A DNA stretch of 64,000 bases from Epiperipatus broadwayi (lineage: Eukaryota > Onychophora > Udeonychophora > Euonychophora > Peripatidae): contig JAQFVV010006638.1 in assembly GCA_028023455.1 (NCBI GenBank), forward strand, positions 308,001 to 372,000, read 5' to 3'. The translations under genes and the position numbers were made by a program. The notes beneath the pieces were generated by a model. The model saw only the letters and a program-made list of their open reading frames with translations. It did no database searches and was not told the origin of the DNA. Below are positions 48,831 through 63,762 of this stretch, piece by piece (position 1 is the stretch's first letter; every line of letters starts with the position of its first letter).

Positions 48831-49660
48831 TCAACAGTTTAGCTGGGTTTTCCCAATGGTGTTAAATTGCATACAATGTTCATGAAATACTATTTCAAAT
48901 AAAACTTCACTTATATTTTTAGTTTTAATCTTTCCTAAGCTTTTTTCAAATGTTTTAGATTGGCTCCTCAGTGATTTCCTTTGACTCAGGGGGATGCATT
49001 GTTTTATTCCCAGATCCTCAATAAAATCTTTCAATTCCTCAGAGAAGAAAGCAGTAGTATTATCTTATATGATGATCGCTGGTGTTCCATGTGTAGTGAA
49101 TATCTATTTATGTTTCTTGATAGTTGCAGATAAGTGAATATTTTTATAACTCAGTATTCAGTCCAATGTATTTATGAATCCACCACTCCTAAATAATAAT
49201 GTCATATCCATGGATTTGCATGTTCAGTGTAAATAATTTCTTATGCTTTCTCCAGGGTATGTAATGAAATATATTTCTTTGGGGAAAATCAGCTGCTATT
49301 TGACACTCTTCATATTTCCTAGGATATAGCTCAAAGTATCTATTTATTCCTGGACACCATACATAGTTGCATGCCAGGATTTTAGCTCTAACTATTCTCA
49401 GATGATCTTGATCTAATAATCAAAATACTCTTCTGTAGTCAGAGTTGTGTACAATATTTTGTTATCTATCAATGCATACCATTTCTTTATGGACACTCTC
49501 TTGCATACATTCCACAGCCCTTTATTTAAGTAAGGAGAACATCTAAGAGACCATTTGATACCTATCCAATTTGAACAAATGTTGTAGCTAGGGTCTGAGT
49601 TACTCCATTCTTCTATTATTTGACTATTGATAGATTTTGTAGCTAGCTGCACCTGCATAC
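48831..49660 (-). pseudogene. Gypsy integrase and upstream linker, decayed
   Basis: 49658-49413 is open for 81 codons and matches the linker before integrase (WSNSDPSY, then PYLNKGLW). After the stop at the end of that frame the line continues as LDQDHLRIVRAKILACNYVW, then CPGINRYFELYPRKYEECQ, the HHCC region with one Cys pair intact. At 49034-48831, KDFIEDLGIKQC and TIGKTQL correspond to the catalytic core end. The Ser-x-Asn-Gly-x-x-Glu box itself is degraded. Confidence 0.72.
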
Positions 49661-50095
49661 AATATACTTTTACCTTGTGATTCTATATTGATTTTCTTAA
49701 TGATGTGTATCCTCATGTCTTAATGTGCAAACCGTTTTCAGCCTGTGATCAGGTTAATTTCCCCACTCATTATGTACAGTGGTAGTATTTTTTATTTTCT
49801 TTCTTTCTACCTTTGCTTTTGTGACTCCTAGTACTCTTATGGAATTTTTGTTAGCATCCTATGCCTTGAGGTGAGTTATCTCTAATTTTGGGGGAATTTT
49901 AAATTCTTAATTAGACTTGCCCAATCTCTTTTTTTCCTGGTTACTGGTTTTCTGATTATTTTTACATTTAGGATAGTTTGATCTCAATCATTTATGGCAT
50001 TTTAATGTAGATACTTTCCATTGCACTGCAGATAAATTTTCTGCTCAGCTTCATATGTTTGTGATCTCCTTCGGGGTTATCAATTATTTTTCTAC

Positions 50096-50423
50096 AATGT
50101 TCACTTTTTTGCTTATTGCAATCATAAGCTTTGTGATTGACTTTTTTGCACTTGAAACATTTTACTCATTTTCCTATTTTAAATTCAACTCCTGATAGTT
50201 TATAAATTGTAGCTTGAATTAGTTCTGGTCTTATGAAATTTATGACCATTTTGCTAAACTCCTGATAGTTTATAAATTGTAGCTTGAATTAGTTCTGGTC
50301 TTGTGAAATTTATGACCATTTTGCTTGGTCAAGTAGTAGTTCATGTGCTTGACTATATCTAATTGCTTTATTATAGGCTGTCTTTTATGTAAAATAATAT
50401 TTGCCTAAACCTGTCATCTATTA
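50096..50423 (-). pseudogene. Gag C-terminal part with CCHC zinc knuckle
   Basis: Minus strand: CFKCKKVNHKAYDC is a perfect C-x2-C-x4-H-x4-C retroviral-type knuckle at about 50153-50112, and a second Cys/His cluster (EHC) follows. Upstream, towards 50423, are gag-like helical fragments, and a 70-bp tandem duplication disrupts the frame. Confidence 0.7.
50187..50326. repeat. Recent 70-bp tandem duplication
   Basis: 50187-50256 is repeated at 50257-50326 with one or two mismatches (TCTTATGAAA versus TCTTGTGAAA), within the gag relic. Confidence 0.92.
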
Positions 50424-50907
50424 CTGGGGTGGCCAACATTTGTGTCCATAAGATCTACTTTTTATTTTTAAAATGTGTTGCAGTCGACACATTTTCATAG
50501 GTGATTGACGTGTTGTCATAGGCATCATCTAAGTGGAGGGTGGTGTAAAATACATACTATTTTTATATATCTTCCTAGTAAAAAATAACAATTATGTAAC
50601 TGGCCAAAAAACTTATCTCTAGGGGAATTAAAGCAACATGAATAATTATTAACAATATTTATTAATTCAAATTAGTTTCATTAAGTCAAGATTAAAAATA
50701 TTGTTTTCACAAATGCTATGCCTTAGTGGATTTCACCTATCTAGAACTGAAAAAAAATTTAGAACCAAAACTAAAATAACAAAAAACTTAAAAGACTTAA
50801 TTTGTTTCACTTGTTGTCTGACAGATCATGCCCAATTGGCCTCATGATCGACCAAAATTGGCTTTGCGATCGACCGTGAATCATGATCGAATTGTTGGAC
50901 ACCACAG
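50424..50907 (+). mobile_element. hAT-type MITE, copy 1 (484 bp, nested in Gypsy relic 2)
   Basis: The left end is CTGGGGTGGCCAACA; the right end read inward is CTGTGGTGTCCAACA. Both resemble the hAT terminal consensus CAGGGGTGG-x-CAAC. Flanking direct repeats ATCTATTA (50416-50423) and ATCTATTT (50908-50915) agree at 7 of 8 positions, as expected for the 8-bp hAT duplication. There is no transposase. GATCGACC-type motifs recur near the right end. The surrounding gag line resumes on both sides, so it landed in an already present Gypsy element. Confidence 0.82.
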
Positions 50908-50915
50908 ATCTATTT

Positions 50916-51199
50916 GGTCTTATAATAGTTGCTTAAGGAAAGCTTCCTCTAAGTATTTGTCATAAAGGCAAGGTCTTGCCATTTCTCTTATGTCCATGTT
51001 ATAAGCTTTTTTTTGCTTCTGCATCTAAAATGTAATCAAGCAATAAACATGAATGGCTGGGAGTTAAATTATAATTTTGCTTTTTTAGAAGCTTATTGTA
51101 TTTATTGATCTCCAATGAATATCTACATAATTTTTTAGCTATCTTGATTACTCCTTGATGTGCAAATAAAAGTAAAGATGTTACTTTTATAGTACTCAT
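50916..51199 (-). pseudogene. Gag N-terminal fragment of Gypsy relic 2
   Basis: An open stretch (51199-50999) in the right place and strand for Gag, with LLLFAHQGVIKIAKKLCRYS, continuing in other frames to the hAT insertion. The similarity is weak; the call rests mostly on position. Confidence 0.35.
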
Positions 51200-51399
51200 G
51201 GTAATACTATTTAGTGTAATTATTTATCTTCTGAATATATAGTGACCAATTACTCAGAGTATTTACATTAAATTATAATAAAATGATTTGTAATATGCTA
51301 GCATATTTTGTCTTAGTTCAAGTCCAGTTATCACTGACCCAGTTTGCTATTCAAGTAATTACTTAAAATTCAAGTCCCATGATGACTGCACCAATTTTC

Positions 51400-51940
51400 T
51401 CTGTCCCTTTAGCTGTAAGTAAATAAATGACAAATGCAAAATTAAGATAGTGAACTAAATAACAAATTAGGGTATTTACAAATGTATATAAGAAAAAATC
51501 ATAGTGATCAGCACATAATAATATGTAGTCTTTCTTTTGGACTTACAGAGTCAGAAATCTCTAAATTGCATTAATACTAAGACCCATATACCAGATAATG
51601 GGAGTTTAAATACACCTCAAGATTTCTGGAGTCTTTACAAACTTTACCAAATATGTTTTTTTACATGTCTTACTATATAAGTCATTTTTATATATACACG
51701 TGGTAATATTATACACCACCCCATCTATGGTATTTTTTACAGGTCTTTGATTTTATAAGGCTAACTATGCAGGCCATTGACCTAACAACATTGTCACACA
51801 TTGATAATTACATTCATGCACATTTATTGTTACTCAGTTATTTATACAATCATTATATACTACAATTATTTCACATAATTATTATACATAATTATTGAAA
51901 AAGTCATTATTTTTAGTCTACAAAAGTATTATACATTTAT
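51400..51940 (+). repeat. Dispersed repeat family C, copy 2
   Basis: Diverged direct partner of 44460-44959, again ending at ACATTTATTGTTGCA and a TA tract. The similar string TATGCATTTATTGTTGCACT at 48271-48290 suggests a third, very short remnant on the other side of Gypsy relic 2. Confidence 0.65.
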
Positions 51941-51975
51941 TGTTGCATATATATATATATATATATATGCAACAC

Positions 51976-52015
<40 letters not shown>

Positions 52016-52017
52016 GT
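51941..52017. repeat. Two abutting (TA)n palindromes
   Basis: TGTTGCAT-(AT)n-ATGCAACA (51941-51974) and ACCCAAT-(AT)n-ATTGGGT (51974-52017). Both have perfect unique-sequence arms around a TA core, and they share a base at 51974. Confidence 0.92.
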
Positions 52018-52775
52018 AAAACCATGTATTATTTTCTATTATATACTTATATTTTGATGAACTAACATCAGCCATTGTCAAGGGAAACTATTGAAAGAAA
52101 ATTTGTTTGATCTCATACTGTAATGTGACTGAGTGTGAGATGAAGCATGAAAATAAGTTTGCAATAGTTTAATATTTAGAATATGAGGTTTATGAAAATG
52201 TACATTTCTCTTAGTTTACCACCCATTAATTTAAAGTGTAATAAGAAGACATAAATAAAATGAGGGTTTTCAATATGGCTATTTAAACCAGTAGGTCTCT
52301 TTAACATTTCAATTGACTCTCATGGTTCTCAAATCATATCTCTCCAAATTGTCAAGCATATTTGCATTGTCAAAGTCAGGTTTGTATCAATTTCTAAAAA
52401 ATGTTAAGTAAAAACTGATGTGTTAATTTTTTGATTAAAAGCATGTTTAAGTTCCTTAATTCTGACATTTATCTACATCATACAAACGTGAAAACATTAT
52501 ATATGATATAGATAAATTATTATTTTTTGGACTAAACCATGTGTTATTTTGCATTACATACTGATATTTCGAAAAAGTAGCATACACCATTGTCAAGGTT
52601 AATTTTTGAAAGAAAAATCATTAGATCTCAAACAATAATGGGACTGAGTACGGGATGAAAAATGAGATTTAACTTGAAGTAGTTAAGCATTCATAATATG
52701 AGGCTTATCAAAATGTTTATTTCCTTCAGTTTTTTCACCTATTAATTTTAAGATAATATTAGGTCTAAATAAGTT
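52018..52775. repeat. Diverged tandem duplication, period about 517 bp
   Basis: 52020-52262 and 52536-52775 align by eye: ACCATGTATTATTTT versus ACCATGTGTTATTTT, CCATTGTCAAGG in both, GATCTCA, GACTGAGT, ATATGAGG-x-TTAT, and so on. It is old and non-coding. The unit might be part of a dispersed element. Confidence 0.65.
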
Positions 52776-53767
52776 TTGCAAGTCAATTTCTTAAAAATAT
52801 TAAATTAAAGGAAATTTAATTATTGTTAGTGTTATAGTGATGTTAACAGGGTTTTTAAAGATTCATTAAGATGAAGTTAAAAGTTATAAAATATTTAAAA
52901 ACTATGACAAAATGCTAAAATTATAAAGTGAAAGTTAAATATTGTAATTTTGTATGGTTGGCAGAACTGGCCAGAATGATAATAATGAAAATGATGTATT
53001 AAAAGTCTTATTAAACTAGATATTCAAAGCTAATTTTTAAATGATGATTAAAAAATCAAATAAGTTATTAAATATGTATTTCAATAAAATATTTAAATTT
53101 ATATTATAATTGTTTATTAAAAGTTTTAGTATTTTGTGGTATACATGTATATTCAGTTTTATTTATTGTTTAAATAATGTCAAAATTTATTATTCCAAAT
53201 TCTATTACTATTTTATTATTTTTTATAATGTAATATTCTGTACTTAAATATTTTATTAATCCTATTTCAGACAGTGAATAAAAAAAAAAAACTGCAACAT
53301 TTGTCTTGAACTAAAGTCATGAACAACAATGCATGTATTTTTATTGTGTGCTTGCAAGGTTTTTGAAAGAAAGTTACAAAAAATTACTTTCAGAATTGTT
53401 TTAAAAAATTGAAAAAATGTGAATATCATAAAAATAAATACAGGAAATTATTTAATTAGTTATCTTTAAAATAGTTGTAATTTATAAAGATAAACTAGAA
53501 AATTATATACATTAAAATTAAGTATTAGATAAATTGATAAAGCGTTATTTAAAATATGTTATTTTCAAATGTTTAATTTGTTTAGGTATAATTATAAAAT
53601 TAATTTAGAATTGAATATTGTAATCATATTAATGGTATAAATGGTGACTCATAATATTATTTCAGATTATAAAAATGTGAAATTGGCAATTATGTAAATT
53701 AGTTTTGTAAGCTGAGATAAAGTAACCAATCAGATAATAAGTTAGAGCTGGTATATAAATGAATGCT
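52776..53767. other. AT-rich sequence, no gene seen
   Basis: Nothing recognised. Confidence 0.4.
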
Positions 53768-53992
<225 letters not shown>

Positions 53993-54305
53993 TGAAATAA
54001 AGGGTGATAGTGTTCTTATGCCATTGAGAATGTTTTTGTGAAATATAGGTGCAATATAATTCTTTACTGTTTTACCTTCAATAAATTGTCTCATGATATT
54101 GTTAGTGTTTTTATTAATTTAATTTTCATGAATCACACTATATATTATTTATTAATTATTTAGAGTTAGTTGAATGGTAGAAATTAATATAGGATAACTT
54201 TATTATTGATTAAATTAAGACTATAAGTATTTTAGCCAGAGCATTATTATTTTATTTGAGCTAGTTTTATTTTCTATTTATTGTATTGACCAAAACATGA
54301 AGGTA
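53993..54305. other. AT-rich sequence, nothing seen
   Basis: No feature recognised between the ATT array and the next TA tract. Confidence 0.4.
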
Positions 54306-54328
54306 CTATATATATATATATATATATT
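54306..54328. repeat. (TA)n tract ending in ATTGTAACC
   Basis: Short TA tract followed by ATTGTAACC, the inverse of the recurrent GGTTACAAT-(TA)n junction. Confidence 0.85.
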
Positions 54329-54339
54329 GTAACCTAATA

Positions 54340-55105
54340 GAATGAGAGGGGTTGTGAGAAAGAGGAAGAGAGAAATGAGAAAAAGAACTAAAAGAGGAAG
54401 AGAATAGAGGGAGAAAATTATGAAATGAAGGTAAAAAATGATGATGATAAAAGGTAAGTGGAAAGGCAGAGGGAGAAGATGATAAGGGAGATATAGAGAG
54501 AGATAATGCTACTAATAAAATGAGAGAGGGGAAAAGAAAGAGAAACAGAAAGATAAAAGAAGGAAAGAAGTAAAAGAAGAAGAGAATAGAGGGAGAAAAT
54601 TATGAAATGGAGGTAAGAATGATGATGATGAAAGGTAAGTGGAAAGAAAGAGGGAGAAGATGATAAGGGAGAGAGAGATAAATTGTATCCTAATGAAATG
54701 AGAGAGGGGGAAAAGAAAAAGATAGAGAAAGAGATAATGCTATAATAACATGAGAGAGGAGGAAAAGAAAGAGAAGGAGAGAGAGAGAGATATAATGCTA
54801 ATAATGAAATGGAGGTAATGATAATGATAAAGATAAATGATGGGAATGAAAATAATTGAGAGGAAAAAGAAATGAGGAAAAGTAATAAAAATGATATATA
54901 ATGGAGAGAGAAAAGAAATGAGATGATTGAAAAGATATGAAAGAGAGATGTAAGACAAAGATGAAATAAAGGAGAGAAAAATGAAATGAGATGATAGAAG
55001 AAACTCTTAACAAATGTTTTAAAGGGCTGAGATGATAGAAAGATATGACAAATGACATGAAAAGAAATGGAATAGAATTGAAATGAAATGAAATATAAAT
55101 GAGAG
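54340..55105. repeat. Purine-rich (GA) tract with internal repeats
   Basis: About 760 bp almost free of C and low in T on the plus strand, built from GAGAG, AAAGAAA and GATGATGAT motifs. A subunit recurs with a 182-bp period: GAGAAAATTATGAAATG at 54411 and 54593, each followed by GGTAAGTGGAAAG and GGGAGAAGATGATAAGGGAG. The 232-codon minus-strand Ser/Phe/Leu-rich frame across it is a composition artefact. Confidence 0.88.
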
Positions 55106-58100
55106 ACTCTAAACAACTCTGCTCAGTGGGGTTACAATAAATTTAAAGAAAAGAGGTGATGATCCAGAGATGTATAATCAAGTAAAGATCAACTCCAATA
55201 TTGATGAATTATAACTACTACAGCATATTAATACTTAAATAAACAATACAAAAGATTATCTAAAATTACTAATCAATGCTTACCATATGAGTCCTACCAA
55301 TAGATCATACACTCTCTGAATAAGACTAATGATGCTTTGCTTTAAAGATTATCTTACAGAATTATATTTACTAAACAACAAGAGAAATAACCTTAGGGAT
55401 TTTAAAACTAACACTCTTGTGCAAAATTAAAGTTTAAGTTAAGTTGCCTAATAAAGAATTACTGTGATTAATAAATAAATAAGTGACATCTTAACTGACC
55501 ATAAAATAATTATAATATGTTCAATCTTAAAATAATAAACAAAACAAATATTAATTCACAAAATTTAATGAATCAATTTAAATTTAACTAACAATGGCCT
55601 ATTATCTAAGATATTACTTGAGCAAAGAAAAGAGCAAGGGTCCTTTTAATGCCTTTCCATACTCCCAGACAACCACTAAAGACGTCAAATGTAAATGGAT
55701 TAGAATTCTTTAAATATATAAAATTTAAGAGGATGACCGATGATGTGCAGTGAATATAAGATAATGTGCAGCTTTTAAAATAATATTAATTAAAATATTC
55801 TTCTGAAGTACTAATATTGTTAGTCTGATATTGCATAATCTTTAGTCTGAAAAGATATACTGATAATTTAAAAAATAAACTTTTTAACTAAGTATTTAAT
55901 TATGTATCTGCTATAATGCAATTATCTGTATTTGTGATTCAATCTAAGAATCACTTTAACATAGCTTTTTAATTTTCAAGATAATACCAACTATATTTAA
56001 TTATCTTAGAATATACTTGTGAATTTCTGAATTGAAGATTCATTAAATTTAAAAATTGAAGACTTTGTGAACTTGGAACCCAAGACAATAATATATTTTC
56101 ATATAAAAGTAAAACAAACAAAACAAAACTTTTGAAATAATAATAATTTGGTTTATTAAAAAAAAGAAACGTTTACAAATGTGGTAGAATACAAACATTG
56201 CCAATACCACACTAAGACTTAATATAAGTATTTGGACTCTTAACAGTTTTATTTAATTTACATCAATACATTTAATAACAGACCAAGGTTATTCAATGTT
56301 ACTTTCTTTTAATAGTAAGACTTTTCTCAAAAAAAAAATACTTTAAACTTTAATTATCATATGTACTTAGTAAGCACACTACTATTCTTGTTTATTAGAC
56401 TAATTTATAACATTATTGTGCCATCTAATAATCAGAATAACACACAGAACTAGGTTTATATTGAAAACCCTAAGCTTAATTTTATACTCCTAAACTTAAC
56501 AAATGCTAAGTTGGAATAAGCATCTTCAGCAATACTTTTGCAAAAATATCATTGCTAGTTTCACAGATATAACTAACATTATAGCTAGATATATGTTTAA
56601 ATCATATTAAGCTAATATTAAAATTAAACTAAACTAAGTGTATGGAACAATTATTCATCAGAGATCAGTTATACTTTTTTTAAAAAACAACAACTTTAGT
56701 CCACATAAAATTATTCCCTCAATGTTTTAAAGATAATGATGTAACAGACTTACAATCCAGTGGTGAAATTCTGGATGAAAATATTAAATTAGTATGTGTG
56801 AATTGCCACTTATACCATATGCATATTTAACATACTTTAAAATAAATATAACTTATTGTTGGTTAGCTTGTGTGTGATAAAACTATCATAGCAACACAAT
56901 TCAAACATTGATATACCTATGAGCCATAAATTAGCTACAACTACCTGAAGAAATAAATTTCCTCAAACAAGCATATCTTGTCATCACAAATCTAAAACAA
57001 ATGCAACATCACCTACTGTGGTAGAATTAGTATTAAGTCATCATGAATGATAGGCAAAAAAATATATAAAATACTCAGCTCCTCCGAGCTGGAAAATAAC
57101 ATGGTGTCTGTCAAAAATACCTAACTTTGAGGCAGAAACAAAGATACTTGGAACTTATCTACAGGGTATCTGGGAACACGATAGATGCACCAAAAAAGCA
57201 CAATCCTCTCATGAGATATCCAATGCTTATAAATGTGATCATCATCACTGAAAAATACAATACAATAACCCTTTTTTGGGAATATGCACTATCAAATCAT
57301 GGAAACACAATACAATAAGGATAAAGGATTTTGTCTACCCCATAAGCATATTCAAAAATTATTAACTAACCCTAACTCTATGAGGCTACCAAATATTAAC
57401 TAATAGCAATATACATACTTCACTTAAACTAACTAAGTTATTTCTAAGAAATTTATAAAAATACAAAACGTATATCCAATGTTCGAACCAACAAAGCAAA
57501 CTATGTGTCAAATGACTACTGTAGAAAATACTTTAAACTCAAATGCATATAAAATTCTAGGCAAGGCACAATGCACACATAACAAAATATTAAATGCTAA
57601 AAATATAGTACTAGTGGACTTTTAAAATTGTAAATTAAATGCAAGAATATTTACTTCTCGATGAATATAAAATATTTGTAATTATTATTAATATAACATT
57701 CATAAAACAAATGAATGGATATTCTCTGATAAACTTCTTTAGTAAATTTAAAATAAAAATTGAGTAAAACATCCCATTTATATGAAAATAAGACTGTGAT
57801 ATTTAAATCTCTACAATAAAATTATTAAATAGAAACTAACTAATGTAATGCTTAATAAATCAACTAAATCTACTTAAGAATGACAAAGAGAATTTGCTCA
57901 TTAAATAAACCTATTTCATTTTAAAATTATAACGTTAGTTTACTTGTATATTTATGCAAAAGTGTCACAAAAATAATAATAGCATAAATATTTTTATGGT
58001 TTCATTTTTTTATTTTTTTCAACCAATAAAGCAGACCATAAAAAAAATAATAATACATTAATTCAAGTTCATATTTCAGCTCCGTGATGATTTTTTCATT

Positions 58101-60208
58101 TCATAATGTGTAGACAATTTATCCAGGTTAAGATATCTATCTGAATTCGAAGCTTCAATTAATACATTTATACACATGGCAATCATTTCCAAACGAAAAT
58201 GTTCAATAGTCCATTAATAATATTTTTTTTAACCATTTAAAAAAAAAAATAATAATAATAAGATTAAGCCAGCATGAAACAAAATAAATTCTTAAGCTGA
58301 ACACACTTTAATTTATTTATAGGATCCCGAGTTCAAAATTGCATATAATAATAATAAGAATATCTTTCTATCTGAATTTCTTTATCCTCTTTTAGGAAAA
58401 CGCTTCTTTTGAAATATAGTTTTTCTTAAGTACTTTTCCTAATAATATTCCAAGACGTATTTATTTTTTTAATTAATTTCCTTTGCTTACTTTTAAATAT
58501 GAGAGTAGAAATTTTTTTACTGTTCAAGACATTTCTCCATTTATATGCTATAATTAATGCCATAAAGTTATTTTTAAATACTGGCAAGTATGACCATTTA
58601 TAATGTACCCAATAAGTATAAATTCATTATTGATCCTTACAAATTGCTTTAAAGTTTTATTTCCAAATACGTATCCTTTCTTACTGTGTAAATAAGAATT
58701 ATCCTTTAAAATGTATATATTATCTGTTTGCGTTTAGCTAAACAAATCATTTTCATATATGTCAAGTTATAAGTAATAACTTTTCCTTTTTTAAAAAAAA
58801 AAATTAATCATTCTTTATAGTTTCACTGTAATCGAACGTAGCAGCTTCTTTATAATGTTCTTTTTAAACTTTAAAAAAAAAAATTCTCCCTTTTTTTTAC
58901 ATATACTTTTAATCTAACAGGAAAAATAATTAGCATTTTACTTTCAAAATAGTTTAATACAACCAAACGCTTATCTATGGAAAAGATTAACAGTTCGTTC
59001 CTTAACCTTACTTCCAAGTAAAGAGAAATAAACAAGCTAAAGTCATATAACGTGAGACGCTTTATTTATTCTAGACATTTTTTTACTATAATTTCTATGC
59101 CTCGACTGAAATTCAAATTGTCAGAAAAATGGATTACCTTTCTTTTAGCTTCAGCAATTCATGTTTACAAGACGATTTTTAAATAATTATTTTAAACATA
59201 CTTTTATTTTTTTTTTAGAAAATATAAAGTTTTATAAAATTACTTTTTATTAACAAAATTTTAAGATCCAGCACCAGTTGAATCAAAACAAGATCAGCCC
59301 CTGGATGACCCCTCGATCTCCATTTTATCTCACAATTTTTCATCCACCTACAATTCATTTAAAAACCAATAAAAAACTATTTTTATTAAATTTTAATATT
59401 CTGACAAACCAGCTGTGGAATCAATCTACTGATGTAATCAATATAATTTTCCCATACCACGTGATTCTCAGCTGCAAAGTCAAAATTTTATTATTAACAA
59501 ATATTATGCAACAATTTTTTTAATGATATTTTATAACACAATAGTAATAAATATAAAATTTAAAGTTATACCCTTTATTAAACCCTTAAATACTTCATTA
59601 AAAATAATTTCATCCACACATTTGCTTTATTTACTTATTTTAAACAATATTGGAATTAAATTATTTTTTTATTCTTATGTTTCCATGTCAATGCATGCAC
59701 ATATTCTCACATATGTCTGGCCTTGGATTAATTGTTTAAAACTATTTTTAAAATTATAACAATAAAATGTTAATGATTATTTAATCTAAATAACTTTTAT
59801 AACTGGAATGCTAAACTACAAATCAAATAACAAATATTCTTATTTTTTTTAATAAAAACTTACATATCATTTTTTTTAAAATTGTTACTTAATTATTCCA
59901 ACTTATTTATAATATCTAATTATTATTCTTTAGACATTAAAATGGATTATACAGTAGTTATTTTAGAATACATTTAATACTATTTATCAATTCACAATTA
60001 TTTTTTAACATTTGCTTATGTAAAAATTATTACTTAACATCCCTTATCAAACCAACTGACACCTTTAAAATATTTAAATTATCTTATTTTAATAATTAAC
60101 TGAGTTAATTTCCATTTTTATCATCATTATTTTTTAAACTGAAATTTTAAACAAAAGGTTAAGCTAAGATAACATTGATTACCTCTTGGAACTAAGTGAC
60201 ACTTCAGT
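55106..60208. other. AT-rich sequence, no gene seen
   Basis: No gene recognised. 57000-57310 is less AT-rich, with an open stretch of 63 codons and no domain, and could be part of a dispersed repeat. 59278-59523 and 59523-59759 are short open stretches with AT-driven Ile/Leu/Asn/Lys composition. Confidence 0.4.
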
Positions 60209-60213
60209 TAGGT

Positions 60214-60281
<68 letters not shown>
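60209..60281. repeat. (TA)n palindrome plus adjoining (TA)n
   Basis: TAGGTACA-(AT)n-TGTACCTA at 60209-60251 with perfect 8-bp arms, then a further TA run to 60281. Confidence 0.9.
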
Positions 60282-60283
<2 letters not shown>

Positions 60284-60580
60284 ACATATTTTGCAGGTTC
60301 ATCCCTATTAAAAAATTTAAATATTGATATTTCTCCTATTTGGAAAGGTTTTTTAAAAAAAACATTCTTAATTTAACATTTTTGCTATTGTTGGAACTTT
60401 AACATTTTTTTAAATCAGTGATTGCAATGCCTCTACTCCCATCTTTCTACCTTTTATCATCCATTGGATGACTTCTGTGATAAAGTTGAAATGTTGGTAT
60501 ATCAATATTTTAATTTTTTAACACAAATGAACTCACAAAATATGTCTTTTATATATCCAACCCGTGAAAAACTTTGTATC

Positions 60581-60609
60581 AATATATATATATATATATA
60601 TATATATAT
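60581..60609. repeat. (TA)n microsatellite
   Basis: Simple TA tract of about 14 units. Confidence 0.9.
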
Positions 60610-60810
60610 TCTTTGCTTGACCTTTTACACTGCACAAGACTTTTATGCTCTGCTGTATTAATTAAAAAATACAATCTTTCTATTATGTGTGTTTTAGTAT
60701 CTACATTTATCTACTTCTATGTAAAATATTATACTTTCTTAAATATTTATATATGTTTCATATTGTAATTTTAAAAAAATTGAAGGAATGTAAAAAAAAA
60801 AAAATGTTTC

Positions 60811-61234
60811 TATCCCGAAGCCAAATTTGGTTGATCATGTGGCCAATCTGGCAAGAGCAGTCGGAAAAATTAAGTCAAGATTTTTAAGTTTTTTTGTAAT
60901 TTTAGTTTTTGTTCTAAATTTTTTGTGAAGTCCACTAAGGGGTATCATTACTGAAAATAATATTTTTAATCTTGACTTAATGAAGCTAATTTGAATTAAT
61001 AAATATTGTTAATAATTACTCATTTTACTTTAATTCTTCTGGACATGAGTCTTTTGCCCATTAAATAATTGTTATTTTTACTAGGTAGATATGTAAAATA
61101 TTATATATTTTACACCTCCCTTCACTTAGACTACTCCTATGGCAACAGTTCGATCGCCTATTTCAAAAAGTCGATCGCAACATATTTTTAAAATAAAAAG
61201 TAGATCTTATGAACACAAACGTTGTCCACCCCTG
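60811..61234 (-). mobile_element. hAT-type MITE, copy 2 (truncated)
   Basis: The reverse complement aligns with 50424-50880: CAGGGGTGGACAAC at its right end (61234 inward), GTGTTCATAAGATCTACTTT, an AATATTGTTAATAATTA block, CTTGACTTAA-like sequence, and ATTGGCCACATGATCAACC near 60840. The far terminal repeat is lost, replaced by unrelated A-rich DNA at about 60810. Its intact end is closer to the canonical hAT terminus than copy 1. Confidence 0.75.
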
Positions 61235-61547
61235 ATATATAACATCTGTTCATAAACTTTATTATCACATGAGTAAACTTAATTATTGAGTAAATCATCT
61301 ATTAAACATATTTACTTCTTTATAAATATGACCAGGCAGTCAATTTATGCCACTGTCTGTTTTTTTTAGTAAATATGCAAATAAATTGCAATATCTCATT
61401 AATTTTTTGGCATTTTGTCATTATTTTGCATTTAATAATTTAATTAGAATAGGTTAAGCATATTGTGTAATTAGCTGGTTTTAGCAGGCTCAGCAGAATA
61501 TGGAATACGTGCAGATTGTCCTTAAGTGATTTTCGTGTGAATTGTAC

Positions 61548-61553
61548 ATTTTG

Positions 61554-61592
<39 letters not shown>

Positions 61593-61601
61593 CAAAATAT
61601 A

Positions 61602-61638
<37 letters not shown>
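61548..61638. repeat. (TA)n palindrome plus adjoining (TA)n
   Basis: ATTTTGAACA-(AT)n-TGTTCAAAAT at 61548-61598 with perfect 10-bp arms, followed by a second TA run from about 61604. Confidence 0.92.

Positions 61639-63762
<2,124 letters not shown>

Larger units (their letters stand above)
48240..51250 (-). mobile_element. Ty3/Gypsy relic 2, internally deleted, with nested hAT MITE
   Basis: Minus-strand order: gag N-terminal part (about 51199-50916), hAT-type insertion (50907-50424), gag C-terminal part with zinc knuckle (50423-50096), a short decayed stretch, then the pre-integrase linker and integrase (49660-48831). The RT/RNase H core is absent: only about 450 bp separate the zinc knuckle from the integrase linker, against a couple of kb in a full element. 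Repeat C at 51400-51940 may be a remnant of its LTR. It is inactive. Confidence 0.68.

Noticed and set aside
54418-55116. 232-codon Ser/Phe/Leu-rich minus-strand frame
   Set aside because: It arises from the homopurine tract on the other strand. It looks membrane-like only because of pyrimidine-rich codons, and other frames across the tract are open too.
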